A stretch of 64,000 nucleotides of DNA from Floridanema evergladense (lineage in GTDB: Bacteria; Cyanobacteriota; Cyanobacteriia; Cyanobacteriales; Aerosakkonemataceae): assembly GCF_041929205.1 (NCBI RefSeq), contig NZ_JBHFNT010000046.1; one strand, written 5' to 3'. The position numbers and the translations under genes were made by a program. The notes below the pieces were generated by a model. That model saw nothing but the letters and a program-made list of their open reading frames with translations. It searched no databases and was not told the DNA's origin. Below are positions 24,200 through 33,055 of this stretch, piece by piece (within the stretch, counting starts at the first letter, position 1; each line of letters starts with the position of its first letter).

Positions 24200-25681
24200 T
24201 TAATTAAAAGCTTTTTCCAACATTAGTTTAGAACGTTTCACTTGTTCAGGAACCGTCACTGGATAATTACCCGTAAAACAAGCAGAACAGAAATTTTTCG
24301 GGTCTTCTCCGGTAGCTTTGAGCATTCCTTCCCAACTGAGATAAGCTAAAGAATCAACGTCAATTTGTTTAGCGATTTCTGACACTGATTTTGTCGCCGC
24401 AATCAATTGGTCTTGACTATCTGTATCAATGCCATAAAAGCAAGGGTGAGTTACTGGAGGTGAAGAAATTCTCATGTGAACCTCAGTTGCGCCAGCATCT
24501 CTTAAAGCTTTGATTATTTTGCGACTAGTGGTTCCCCTAACAATGGAATCATCAACTATCACCACTCGTCTACCACACAAAACATCTTTGAGGGGATTAA
24601 GTTTCATCCGAATTCCAGTTTCTCGCATTTTTTGGGTGGGTTGAATGAAAGTGCGACCAACGTAGCGGTTTTTTATCAAACCTTCAACGTAGGGAATTCC
24701 TGAAGCTTGAGAAAAACCAATAGCAGCGGGAATGCCAGAGTCTGGTACGCCAATCACAATATCTGCGTCTACTGTTGATTCTTCTGCTAATATTCTGCCA
24801 ATCTGCATTCGATAGCTGTACAATGTTTGCCCGGACATAATACTATCTGGTCGAGCAAAGTAAATCATTTCAAAGATACAAAGTTTTGGCTGGGGTCGTT
24901 TTGTCCAGTGGAAGGATGCTAAACCTGCTTCGGTAATCCAAACTAATTCTCCTGGTTCTACATCTCTCAGGTACTCTGCACCAATAATGTCTAATCCGCA
25001 GGTTTCTGAGGCGAGAACGTAGCGAATCGGGTTTGTTGGTAAGGTGCCAATCACTAGGGGACGAATGCCGTTAGGGTCGCGGACTCCCATGATTCCTTGG
25101 GGTGTACCAATTACTAGGCTAAAGGCTCCTTGGCAGTTGTGAAAAGCTCGGATTGCGCCTTCTAACCAGTCGTATCCTTGGTTGATTTCTTCTGCGATCG
25201 CATGAGCGATCATTTCCGAATCTGTTGTGGTAATTAAATTACAGTCCAGTTTTAGTAATTCTTCCCTTAAAATTGCAGTATTGACAAGATTGCCATTATG
25301 TGCTAAAGCCAGCTTTCCTAAACGGGTATCGACAACTGCTGGCTGGGCATTGACAACCCGACTAGAACCTGTAGTAGAGTAGCGAGTGTGACCGACGGCT
25401 AAATTACCAGTCAGTTCTTGTAAAATTGATTCACTAAAGACTTGGGAAACCAAACCCATCTCTTTGTGTAGATGCACTTGTTTGCCTGCAAAAGTGGCAA
25501 TTCCTGCTGACTCTTGACCTCGGTGTTGTAAAGCATACAGCCCAAAGTAGGCGAGTTTTGCGACATCTTCTTCTGGCGCATAAACGCCAAAAACGCCACA
25601 AGCTTCTTCTGGTTTATCGGGGCGATTTTGATTGATGTTAGCAGAATACTCTTCAGAGTCTAGAGAATGGTTGGGAATCAT
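24200..25681 (-). CDS. purF: Amidophosphoribosyltransferase
   Basis: A 493-aa enzyme of the first committed purine step (PRPP plus glutamine). After a short propeptide, CGVFGVYAPEEDVAKLAYFG gives the N-terminal nucleophile Cys of the Ntn amidotransferase domain. The PRTase domain follows: IVIGVPDSGIPAAIGFSQ, VDDSIVRGTTSRKI. C-terminal cysteines (CFYGID, CSACFTGNYPV) fit the [4Fe-4S]-containing type. Downstream of purL. Confidence 0.96.
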   Translation of the reverse strand: MIPNHSLDSEEYSANINQNRPDKPEEACGVFGVYAPEEDVAKLAYFGLYALQHRGQESAGIATFAGKQVHLHKEMGLVSQVFSESILQELTGNLAVGHTRYSTTGSSRVVNAQPAVVDTRLGKLALAHNGNLVNTAILREELLKLDCNLITTTDSEMIAHAIAEEINQGYDWLEGAIRAFHNCQGAFSLVIGTPQGIMGVRDPNGIRPLVIGTLPTNPIRYVLASETCGLDIIGAEYLRDVEPGELVWITEAGLASFHWTKRPQPKLCIFEMIYFARPDSIMSGQTLYSYRMQIGRILAEESTVDADIVIGVPDSGIPAAIGFSQASGIPYVEGLIKNRYVGRTFIQPTQKMRETGIRMKLNPLKDVLCGRRVVIVDDSIVRGTTSRKIIKALRDAGATEVHMRISSPPVTHPCFYGIDTDSQDQLIAATKSVSEIAKQIDVDSLAYLSWEGMLKATGEDPKNFCSACFTGNYPVTVPEQVKRSKLMLEKAFN

Positions 25682-26034
25682 GCTATGGTTTGGCTCCTAA
25701 GATTTGAGATAGAGAATCGGTTCAGGGGCAATGGAAGCAAAAAATTTAACTAGAGTTAAACTAACTTAATAACTTCTTAACAATAGCATTCTTAAAAGAC
25801 GATCGCTCCACTGATAAGAAGGTAGAAGGCAGAAAGTAGAAAACTCAACAGCAGGTAAAATTAAGTTGGTGGTTAGCTGGTTTCGGTTTCCTCTGATTGA
25901 TGATTTTTGCCTGATGCCAAGCGCGAACTACACTTTAATCATCACTAATATTGTTGAACATGGTTTTTTGTAGTTTCACACTCAATAGGAATCTGACAAG
26001 ATAAGGTTTTTGCTAGTGAAGTAGAACTTGTTAA
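25682..26034. other. Intergenic region between purL and purF, 353 bp
   Basis: It contains a GAAGGTAGAAGGCAGAAAG-type short tandem repeat near 25819-25847 and otherwise AT-rich DNA. No gene or clear terminator is seen, so purF may have its own promoter here. Confidence 0.5.
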
Positions 26035-28392
26035 CTAAACTACTAATCGACGTTCAATTGCATGATTATAGCGATCGCCAGCCACCACTATGCTAACGTC
26101 AATTAATATCTCATTGTCAGATGTGAGAATCCGTAAATTGTGATTCGCTTTTCCCACCCTGCCAATTTTTTGCCAATTTGAGCTTAGTTGCTTCTGTAAG
26201 TATGATTCCCAGAGTTCAGTACAATCTTGCATTACCGAGACTAAAATTCTCGCGCCACCTTCACCAAACAGAACATTATCCCAACGCTGAATTTGTGGCA
26301 CAGAAACTCCCAAGTTAATCTCCGCACTCAGTTTACCAGCGATACAAGCTTCCGCCAAAGCAACAGCCAAACCTCCCTCCGCACAATCATGAGCCGAACG
26401 TACCCATCCTTGACCAATACCTTCTCGACAAGCAGCTTGTACCAAACGTTCCAAATCATAATCGACTTCTGGCGGTTTTCCAGCAACAATGCCATGAATT
26501 GCCGCTAAATATTCCGAAGCACCCAAAACGATTTTTGATTTTTGATTTTCGATTTTCGATTCTGGGAGAATGCCTAACAAATAAATAACATCGCCTTCAC
26601 TTTGCCAACCTTGACCGCAAATTTTAGTAAGATCGGAAATTATTCCCACCATTCCAATTACGGGAGTTGGATAAATAGATTGCGGATTTCCTTCACTATC
26701 TAGAGTTTCATTATAAAGAGAAACATTTCCCCCAGTTACAGGTGTATTAAACTCTTTACAAGCTTCGGCAATCCCTCGACAAGATTCTGCTAATTGCCAA
26801 TAACCAACAGGTTTTTCAGGACTACCAAAATTCAGATTATCAGTAACAGCAACAGGTTCGGCACCAACACAACTCAAATTTCTCGCAGCTTCAGCAACAA
26901 CTGCTTTTGCTCCTTCGTAAGGATTAAGGTAAACATAACGGGAATTGCAGTCAACTGTTGCCGCCACTCCTTTGTTTAAAAACGCTGATTTCACCTCACC
27001 TTCCAAAGGACGAACCCTCACAACTGCGGCATCTGCGCCACCAGGAAATAATACTGTATTGTTTTGTACTTGATGGTCATATTGCCGATAAACCCAACGT
27101 TTTGAAGCAATGGAAGGAGTATCTAATAAAGTTAAAAGGATATCATTCCAAGTTTGAAACTTCCCAGAAATTTCCATTCCTGCAACTGTACAAGCTGGGA
27201 GAGATTCTGGATGCCATTCCCAAGCTTTCCGCACATATTCTGGCGGTTCAGGTAACAATTCTCGGTGGTAAATTGGCGTATTATCTGCCAAAGCTGTTGC
27301 GGGAATTTCGGCAGCAATTTTTCCTTGAAATAGAATTCTTACAATAGGTTCTTCGATTACTGTTCCCGCAACAACTGCGTGTAAACCCCAACGATGGAAG
27401 ATATCTATTAATTCTTGTTCCCTGCCTTTGTGAGCAATAAATAACATTCTTTCTTGGGATTCTGATAATAGATATTCGTAGGGAACCATGCCAGTTTCCC
27501 GTACCGGAATTTTATCTAAATCTAATTCAATTCCTACTCCGCCTTTAGCTGCCATTTCGGAAGTTGAGCAGGTAATTCCAGCTGCACCCATATCTTGTGC
27601 GGCGACTACTGCGCCTGTTTTGAATGCTTCTAAACAAGCTTCTATCAATGATTTTTCCATAAATGGGTCGCCTACTTGTACCGCAGGACGATCGTCCATT
27701 GAAGCATCACTCAGTTCCGCACTGGCAAAACTTGCGCCTCCCATGCCATCCCGTCCGGTGGTAGAACCAACATATAACACGGGATTGCCAATGCCTTTTG
27801 CACCAGATTTAACAATTTCGGGAGTTTCCATTAATCCCATTGCCATTGCATTGACTAAAGGATTTCCCGAATAAGCAGGGTCAAAATAAACTTCGCCGCC
27901 AATGGTGGGTACCCCGACGCAGTTACCGTAGTTCGCAATACCTGCGACTACGCCGCTAAAGATTCTTCGAGTCCTGGCATCTTCCAAGGAACCGAAACGA
28001 AGGGAATTTAATATTGCTATGGGACGCGCACCCATTGTAAAGATATCGCGGAGGATGCCGCCAACGCCTGTGGCTGCACCTTGAAATGGTTCGACAGCGG
28101 AGGGGTGGTTGTGGGATTCGATTTTAAAGGCTAGTTTTTGTCCGTCGCCTAAGTCTACTACTCCGGCATTTTCTCCGGGGCCAACGAGGATGCGATCGCC
28201 TGTTGTGGGAAACTGTTTTAGTAAGGGTCGAGAGTTCTTGTAACAACAGTGTTCTGACCACATGACACCGAACATTCCTAACTCTGCTTTGTTAGGATGG
28301 CGACCAAGACGGTTAACAATTTCTTGGTATTCTTCAGGTTTTAGACCTTCGGCAGCGATTTCTTCGCCAGAAAAGGGAGTGTTAGTAAACAT
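26035..28392 (-). CDS. purL: Phosphoribosylformylglycinamidine synthase II
   Basis: About 785 aa from ATG 28392 (MFTNTPFSGEEIAAEGL), preceded by AAGG at good spacing; a GTG at 28440 is possible. Signatures are GRHPNKAELGMFGVMWSEHC, the P-loop-like GPGENAGVVDLGDGQKLAFK, ESHNHPSAVEPFQGAATGVG, and the second-half repeats SAHDCAEGGLAVALAEAC. It makes FGAM from FGAR with PurQ/PurS. An in-frame SKIENQKSKI insertion (26529-26562) is coded by repeat DNA. Confidence 0.95.
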   Translation of the reverse strand: MFTNTPFSGEEIAAEGLKPEEYQEIVNRLGRHPNKAELGMFGVMWSEHCCYKNSRPLLKQFPTTGDRILVGPGENAGVVDLGDGQKLAFKIESHNHPSAVEPFQGAATGVGGILRDIFTMGARPIAILNSLRFGSLEDARTRRIFSGVVAGIANYGNCVGVPTIGGEVYFDPAYSGNPLVNAMAMGLMETPEIVKSGAKGIGNPVLYVGSTTGRDGMGGASFASAELSDASMDDRPAVQVGDPFMEKSLIEACLEAFKTGAVVAAQDMGAAGITCSTSEMAAKGGVGIELDLDKIPVRETGMVPYEYLLSESQERMLFIAHKGREQELIDIFHRWGLHAVVAGTVIEEPIVRILFQGKIAAEIPATALADNTPIYHRELLPEPPEYVRKAWEWHPESLPACTVAGMEISGKFQTWNDILLTLLDTPSIASKRWVYRQYDHQVQNNTVLFPGGADAAVVRVRPLEGEVKSAFLNKGVAATVDCNSRYVYLNPYEGAKAVVAEAARNLSCVGAEPVAVTDNLNFGSPEKPVGYWQLAESCRGIAEACKEFNTPVTGGNVSLYNETLDSEGNPQSIYPTPVIGMVGIISDLTKICGQGWQSEGDVIYLLGILPESKIENQKSKIVLGASEYLAAIHGIVAGKPPEVDYDLERLVQAACREGIGQGWVRSAHDCAEGGLAVALAEACIAGKLSAEINLGVSVPQIQRWDNVLFGEGGARILVSVMQDCTELWESYLQKQLSSNWQKIGRVGKANHNLRILTSDNEILIDVSIVVAGDRYNHAIERRLVV
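26529..26562. repeat. ATC/AAAATC-type tandem repeat inside purL
   Basis: A CGATTTTTGATTTTTGATTT-type tandem tract reads in frame as SKIENQKSKI. The same repeat class occurs at 31321-31363 upstream of rlmD. Confidence 0.75.
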
Positions 28393-28597
28393 GGAACCTT
28401 GCACAGTAGGCACAGGCTTAATTCTATCGATTGATTGCACTCATTAGTCATTTATACAAGAAAATTTTTAGCAATTTTCAATTTATATAGAGAGAATCCT
28501 GCTGTCTTTCTGCAACATTCTGAAAACTTTGGTAAAAAATTTTGTTAATTGTAAGTTTATTCTGTAGAATAGTTTAGGTTTTTATACCCTAACTGTA

Positions 28598-29290
28598 ATG
28601 TTTCTTCTTCGCAATCTGTTTAATCGTAGAGTTGTTGCTGGGATCGTGGTATCAGTGTTAACTGTATCTTTAGCATTGATTGTCAGGTCTAATTTGCCAA
28701 CAGAGGCACGTTCTAGAGTTTATAAGACTGAAGGAATAGGTCAAAAATTGCCTACGAAGCAGAAACATCGCAGTAATTATCGTACTCTTTCTACAAAAAG
28801 GACTAATTTAGTAGTCAAGAGAGTGCAATCGAATAGAAGATATGTCTTTTTGAATAAGCGATCGCTGTTAAAAAATCCTGTAAAGAATAAAGTTAATCAA
28901 TCTGTAAATTCAGTAGCACAAATAGATAATAACAGAAGACCTGAGATCGGCAATAATTCAACTCCAGTAACTAATCGATTTGGTGCTACAGGTAATCGAC
29001 CATCTTCTGCATTGTGGTTAGCAGAAATTAAAAGAAGATATGGAATCAATAATCCAACTCCTGTTACTGATAGATTTAATAAATTTAGCCGTACCGGACG
29101 CAAATTTGCCAGCGAACGTTGGAGTGGTGCAATTAAAAGAACTTATGGGATAAGGAGTTATCCTACTCCAGTTACCGATCGATTTAGTGCAACAGGAAGC
29201 AGATTTTCTAGTGAGTTATGGAGAGCAGAAATTAAACGCAGATACGGAATTGGAAATGCGATTAAAGAATCTGTGGATGAGCCAGAATAA
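28598..29290 (+). CDS. Exported protein with three internal repeats
   Basis: 230 aa. A hydrophobic N-terminal helix (VVAGIVVSVLTVSLALIV) acts as anchor or signal. A very basic middle (residues 38-100, KQKHR, TKRTN) follows. The C-terminal half has three copies of a 30-35 residue repeat, each starting TPVT(N/D)RF and ending KRRYGI or KRTYGI. I do not recognise the family. pI is very high, so binding of nucleic acid, cell-wall or acidic polysaccharide is conceivable but not shown. Confidence 0.7.
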   Translation: MFLLRNLFNRRVVAGIVVSVLTVSLALIVRSNLPTEARSRVYKTEGIGQKLPTKQKHRSNYRTLSTKRTNLVVKRVQSNRRYVFLNKRSLLKNPVKNKVNQSVNSVAQIDNNRRPEIGNNSTPVTNRFGATGNRPSSALWLAEIKRRYGINNPTPVTDRFNKFSRTGRKFASERWSGAIKRTYGIRSYPTPVTDRFSATGSRFSSELWRAEIKRRYGIGNAIKESVDEPE

Positions 29291-29422
29291 ATAATAGGTT
29301 AGGCGATGTTTTGTTACTCGTTGGCGATCGGCAAAAATTCAATTTATTACTCAATGAAAGTGCGATCGCTAGAGTTGTTAATTAAGCAATGAAAAGGCGA
29401 TCGCCATCAGTTGAAAACCTAA

Positions 29423-30289
29423 TTAATTATCCTTTGATGTATCGCTAGCAGAAGTTTGCGCCGCCTGTCTTATCAGTTCAACATCCAAGTTTAAAGCTAC
29501 AGCAATTTGTTCTACAGTTAATCCAATTGCTAATAATCCAGGTACAGATTCCAGCTTACCTTCGAGCTTACCTTCGAGTTTGCCTTCCAACTTGCCTTCG
29601 AGTTTGCCTTCCAACTTGCCTTCCCGCTTACCCTCTTCCTTAGCTTCCTGATAAAATCTGGTTTGCTTCAAATCACTTAATCCAAACATAGCCTCAATCT
29701 CCTGGCGACTTTTGCTGGTAAACTTGTAAATCAATATGCTCTCCATTAATTCTAAAACTTTCTGTTTGATTGCTTCATCTGCTAATTGTGTCCTGGCTTG
29801 TTGTAGAAGCTGATTAGTCAGCGAAACTGCGGTTTCTTCTGTACCAACTACCAGTTGTACCATCCCAATAGGTAGGGAAGGATGGGTAATTTCTGCTAAC
29901 TCATTGAGATAGACACAAATCACTTGCTGACTCATCAACAAACTGCGATATTGTCTTGGTACTCCTGGATCTAAATTCCGATGGGCAAAAATAGCTACAG
30001 CGCACCAATCATGACTCGGTTGATATTGAGCCAAGTAGACAAAAATTTCTGCAAACAAGCGGCTGTAAAAGTTAGATTTGGGTTGAAATTGTACTTCTAC
30101 AAAGTAGATTGGTTGGTTAATGGTATTTTCAGGCGGTAAAAATAACCCATCAAAAGTCCGAGCCAATTCTTTGATTTCTTGGGAAGTGAATTGATAGTTG
30201 TTAGCTAGGGAAAGCGGTTGATTAATTAGTTCAAATAGGAGCGTGGGGAAGGTTTGAAATAGCTGATAAAAGATGTTGTCTGTTTTCAC
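29423..30289 (-). CDS. Rpn-family PD-(D/E)XK protein (paralogue)
   Basis: From GTG 30289 (VKTDNIFYQLFQTFPTLL) about 288 aa. It is the paralogue of the gene at 4193-5062 with the same core (DGLF, YFVEVQFQP, ALNLDVELI) and a C-terminal EGKL array of seven units. The TTG at 30304 is a possible but weaker start. Function as for the first copy. Confidence 0.83.
   Translation of the reverse strand: MKTDNIFYQLFQTFPTLLFELINQPLSLANNYQFTSQEIKELARTFDGLFLPPENTINQPIYFVEVQFQPKSNFYSRLFAEIFVYLAQYQPSHDWCAVAIFAHRNLDPGVPRQYRSLLMSQQVICVYLNELAEITHPSLPIGMVQLVVGTEETAVSLTNQLLQQARTQLADEAIKQKVLELMESILIYKFTSKSRQEIEAMFGLSDLKQTRFYQEAKEEGKREGKLEGKLEGKLEGKLEGKLEGKLESVPGLLAIGLTVEQIAVALNLDVELIRQAAQTSASDTSKDN
29550..29635. 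repeat. EGKL minisatellite in second Rpn gene
   Basis: A 12-bp unit repeated about seven times; six of seven units read EGKL, more uniform than in the first copy, consistent with recent expansion. Confidence 0.75.
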
Positions 30290-30429
30290 AATAAGTTTGA
30301 GCAATGATTTAATTTAAGTTTAATATTAATCAGCATCAGTAGATTTTTAGCTATTTCTCAAATTATGAAACCTTTGCTTACGTATTTAACGTTTTTATCG
30401 GGTGATCTATATCACAAGTTAAAGATGAT

Positions 30430-30549
30430 TAGGATCGCTATCAAACTTTTCTTAAACAGCCATACTACAAACAACTGAACTCTAGCCGAGTCATCGACAG
30501 GGAACACACAATCAGCCGACAGTGAAAACAAGTAAACTGTCGGTTTTTT
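30430..30549 (+). ncRNA. Candidate small RNA ending in a terminator
   Basis: A textbook plus-strand terminator (30516-30549) ends a stretch with no ORF on either strand and no plus-strand gene upstream. The 5' end is estimated only. Both neighbours are transcribed on the minus strand, so the terminator must serve a separate plus-strand transcript or be fortuitous. Confidence 0.4.
30516..30549 (+). terminator. Plus-strand intrinsic terminator
   Basis: CCGACAGT (30516-30523), a 12-nt loop and ACTGTCGG (30536-30543), then TTTTTT. Confidence 0.8.
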
Positions 30550-30596
30550 ATTGTGAAAATTTTCCGTAAATTCACTAAGTTTTTAATAATAAAATT

Positions 30597-30656
30597 TCCC
30601 CACCTTTTGTCAGTGTTCTAACCTTTTTGAGCTAAAAAACACCAACAAGGGTGGGG
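30597..30656 (-). terminator. Hairpin after apcD
   Basis: TTCCCCACCTTTTG (from 30597) and CAAGGGTGGGGAA are near-perfect inverted arms enclosing an inner GGTGTT/AACACT pairing, placed 53 bp past the apcD stop. T-rich DNA follows on the minus strand. Confidence 0.65.
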
Positions 30657-30708
30657 AAACAGATTAAAATTAACAAGGTAGCCTTGCTTCAAACGCTTAG
30701 GCTGAAGG

Positions 30709-31194
30709 TTAAGACATACCCTGAATGATGTAGTCAAAGTAAGGTGCGGCTTCGGCAGCTTCTTCTTGGCTTAAAAGTGCTAAGGAAGCTTTTTTCAAGC
30801 AACGAATAGCTTCTGCCATGCCGGGAACGGGTACACCTAGAGAGTTGTACATTTCGCGAGCTCCAATTAAACCGATTTTTTCAATTGGTTCTTTGTCACC
30901 TGCGAGAATTCCATAAGTAACTAGACGTAAGTACCAGCCATAGTCTCGCAGACAGAGGGCGCGTTCGCGTTGTCCATAGGCATTGCCACCGGGAGCAATG
31001 AAGTCAGGACGTTTCTGCCATAGCTGTTTGCTGGCTTCTTGGACGATCTTTTTTTCATTTTCGGCTAGGGTAGCGGCTATGTTTGTCCGCACTAAGCCTG
31101 TTTGAAAAAAGTTTTTGATAGCAGTCAGTTCCCCGGTGCTGGGATAACGGAGTTCGTCGTCGGCTTTGAGAATAAGTTGGCTTACTACACTCAT
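30709..31194 (-). CDS. apcD: Allophycocyanin-B alpha subunit
   Basis: 161 aa. MSVVSQLILKADDELRYPST, GNAYGQRERALCLRDYGWYL (bilin Cys at residue 81), YNSLGVPVPGMAEAIR and the end PYFDYIIQGMS fit ApcD rather than ApcA. It is a terminal energy emitter in the phycobilisome core. Single gene, divergent from rlmD. Confidence 0.95.
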   Translation of the reverse strand: MSVVSQLILKADDELRYPSTGELTAIKNFFQTGLVRTNIAATLAENEKKIVQEASKQLWQKRPDFIAPGGNAYGQRERALCLRDYGWYLRLVTYGILAGDKEPIEKIGLIGAREMYNSLGVPVPGMAEAIRCLKKASLALLSQEEAAEAAPYFDYIIQGMS

Positions 31195-31255
31195 GATTTA
31201 TTAGAAGGTCTGAGGATACCATTTCGTAGTTTACCGAGTCGAAGGGACGCAAGGG

Positions 31256-31363
31256 AATGGGGAGGTGAGGAGGTGGGGAGGTGGGGAGATGGGGGGATGG
31301 GGAGATGGAGAGAGATGTAATCGAATTTCTGAAATCGAAAATCTAAAATCTAAGATCGAAAAG
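31256..31363. repeat. Short tandem repeats between apcD and rlmD
   Basis: A GGTGGGGA/GATGGGGA G-rich tract (31256-31313) is followed by an AAATC/AAATCT tract (31321-31363). Both are STRR types. They lie directly before the rlmD start and leave little space for a conventional promoter. Confidence 0.75.
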
Positions 31364-32764
31364 ATGATTAAAACTGGAAACAATTTGTTACAAACTGCAA
31401 GTGAAAATTCGGATGACCTTTGGAAACAGGGGCGGTTAGTTGAGATTGAGATTACCGATCTCTCGGATACGGGGGATGGGGTAGGGCGTTTTGGGGAAAG
31501 GGTGGTGTTTGTACCGGATACGGTGGTGGGCGATCGCATTTCCGTTCGCTTACTCCGCGTTAAGCCACAATACGCCTTTGGCAAGCTACACGAGATTATT
31601 ACACCTTCTGCCCATCGCACCCGCCCTGGCTGCATGGTGGCGGATAAATGCGGGGGTTGCCAATGGCAGCATATTAACTATGAGTATCAATTGGAAGCAA
31701 AGCGGAATTTGGTAATTCAAGCTTTGGAACGGATTGGCGGAATTTTTGAACCACCTGTGGATGCTGTTTTGGCGGGAGATTCGGCTTTAGGATATCGCAA
31801 TAAATCTACTTATCCTGTGGGTTTGTCTTCTACGCTGAAGGTACAGGCGGGCTATTTCCAAAAGGGTTCTCATCAGATTGTGAATTTGAATCAATGCCCG
31901 GTACAGGATGCGAGGTTAAATCTTTTGCTGAGTGAGGTAAAGGAGGACATTCAAGGGCGGGGTTGGCGAATTTATAACGAAAAACACCATCGCGGACAAA
32001 TACGTTATCTATCGCTGCGGATTGGGCGGCGCACGGGGGAAATGCTGTTAACTTTGGTGGTGAAGGATTGGGATTTGCCGGGAATTGAGGCTCAGGCAGA
32101 AGAGTGGTTGAAGCGTTATCCTCTGTTGGTGGGGGTGTCGCTGAATCGGAATCCCGATCGCACTAACGCTAATTTCGGTGAAGAAACTTGCTGTATTGCG
32201 GGAAAATCTTTCTTACGGGAAAAGTTTGCCGATTTAGAGTTTCAAATTCGCCCAGATACTTTTTTCCAAGTAAATACAGAAGTGGCAGAGTTGCTGTTAA
32301 AGGAAATTATTGGGCAACTTAATTTACAAGGAAATGAGGTTTTAGTTGATGCTTATTGTGGGATTGGTACGATGAGTTTGCCTCTGGCAAAATTGGTGCG
32401 CCAAGTAATTGGTTTGGAGGTGCAACGGGAGGCGGTAGAACAAGCTGAATCTAATGGGATTTTGAACCAGATTACTAATGCTAGTTTTCAAATGGGAGAG
32501 GTGGAGAATTTGTTGCCACAGTTGCCAATAACGCCAGATATTGTGTTGTTAGATCCGCCTCGTAAAGGTTGCGATCGCGCTGTGTTAGATTCTTTATTGG
32601 AAATCCAACCAAGTCGAATTGTTTATGTTAGTTGTAAACCTGCAACTTTGGCACGCGATTTAAAAATTTTGTTGGCTGGTGGTTATCAATTAGTGAGAGT
32701 GCAACCTGCTGATTTCTTCCCCCAAACTGCTCATGTGGAATGTGCGGCTTTTCTGGTACGTTGA
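31364..32764 (+). CDS. rlmD: 23S rRNA (uracil-5-)-methyltransferase, RlmD type
   Basis: About 466 aa from ATG 31364; upstream codons are repeat DNA and rejected. An N-terminal TRAM domain (VEIEITDLSDTGDGVGRFG), Fe-S cysteines of CMVADKCGGCQWQH, the SAM site VDAYCGIGTMSLPLA, and the catalytic VSCKPATLARDL and LDPPRKGCDRA are present. It methylates a uracil in 23S rRNA. TrmA-family membership is sure; the exact position is inferred. Confidence 0.92.
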   Translation: MIKTGNNLLQTASENSDDLWKQGRLVEIEITDLSDTGDGVGRFGERVVFVPDTVVGDRISVRLLRVKPQYAFGKLHEIITPSAHRTRPGCMVADKCGGCQWQHINYEYQLEAKRNLVIQALERIGGIFEPPVDAVLAGDSALGYRNKSTYPVGLSSTLKVQAGYFQKGSHQIVNLNQCPVQDARLNLLLSEVKEDIQGRGWRIYNEKHHRGQIRYLSLRIGRRTGEMLLTLVVKDWDLPGIEAQAEEWLKRYPLLVGVSLNRNPDRTNANFGEETCCIAGKSFLREKFADLEFQIRPDTFFQVNTEVAELLLKEIIGQLNLQGNEVLVDAYCGIGTMSLPLAKLVRQVIGLEVQREAVEQAESNGILNQITNASFQMGEVENLLPQLPITPDIVLLDPPRKGCDRAVLDSLLEIQPSRIVYVSCKPATLARDLKILLAGGYQLVRVQPADFFPQTAHVECAAFLVR

Positions 32765-32785
32765 GGTAAAGAAATAAATAGTAAA

Positions 32786-32829
32786 AGACGATCGCCTCGT
32801 AGAGAGTTATCTTCCAAGTGCGATCGTCT
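32786..32829 (+). terminator. HIP1-containing hairpin after rlmD
   Basis: AGACGATCGC (32786-32795) pairs with GCGATCGTCT (32820-32829). The loop is 24 nt. It may terminate rlmD or be a HIP1-based palindrome. Confidence 0.5.
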
Positions 32830-33055
32830 AAGTTTATTAATTATTGGTTCGGTTCAAAGCGGGTTATTACATGAAATTTCCCTTTTAAATCTTTTTGATA
32901 ATCTTAAGGGTACTTTCTCTACAATTATCTTTCTTCGCTCTATTGATTGACAAGTGTATTAAGTATGTTAATTGTAAGATGAATAGTTTAAAAATAAGTT
33001 ACTAATTTGATTACAAATTGTTATGATTGAATAATGGCTTGAGAGACAGGGAACT

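Larger units (their letters stand above)
30305..30708. other. Intergenic region, 404 bp
   Basis: It holds the candidate ncRNA with terminator (about 30430-30549) and the apcD terminator hairpin (30597-30656). No protein gene is visible. Confidence 0.6.

Noticed and set aside
31265..31363. Extended N-terminus of RlmD
   Set aside because: The codons are G-rich and AAATC tandem repeat DNA; the family begins after ATG 31364.
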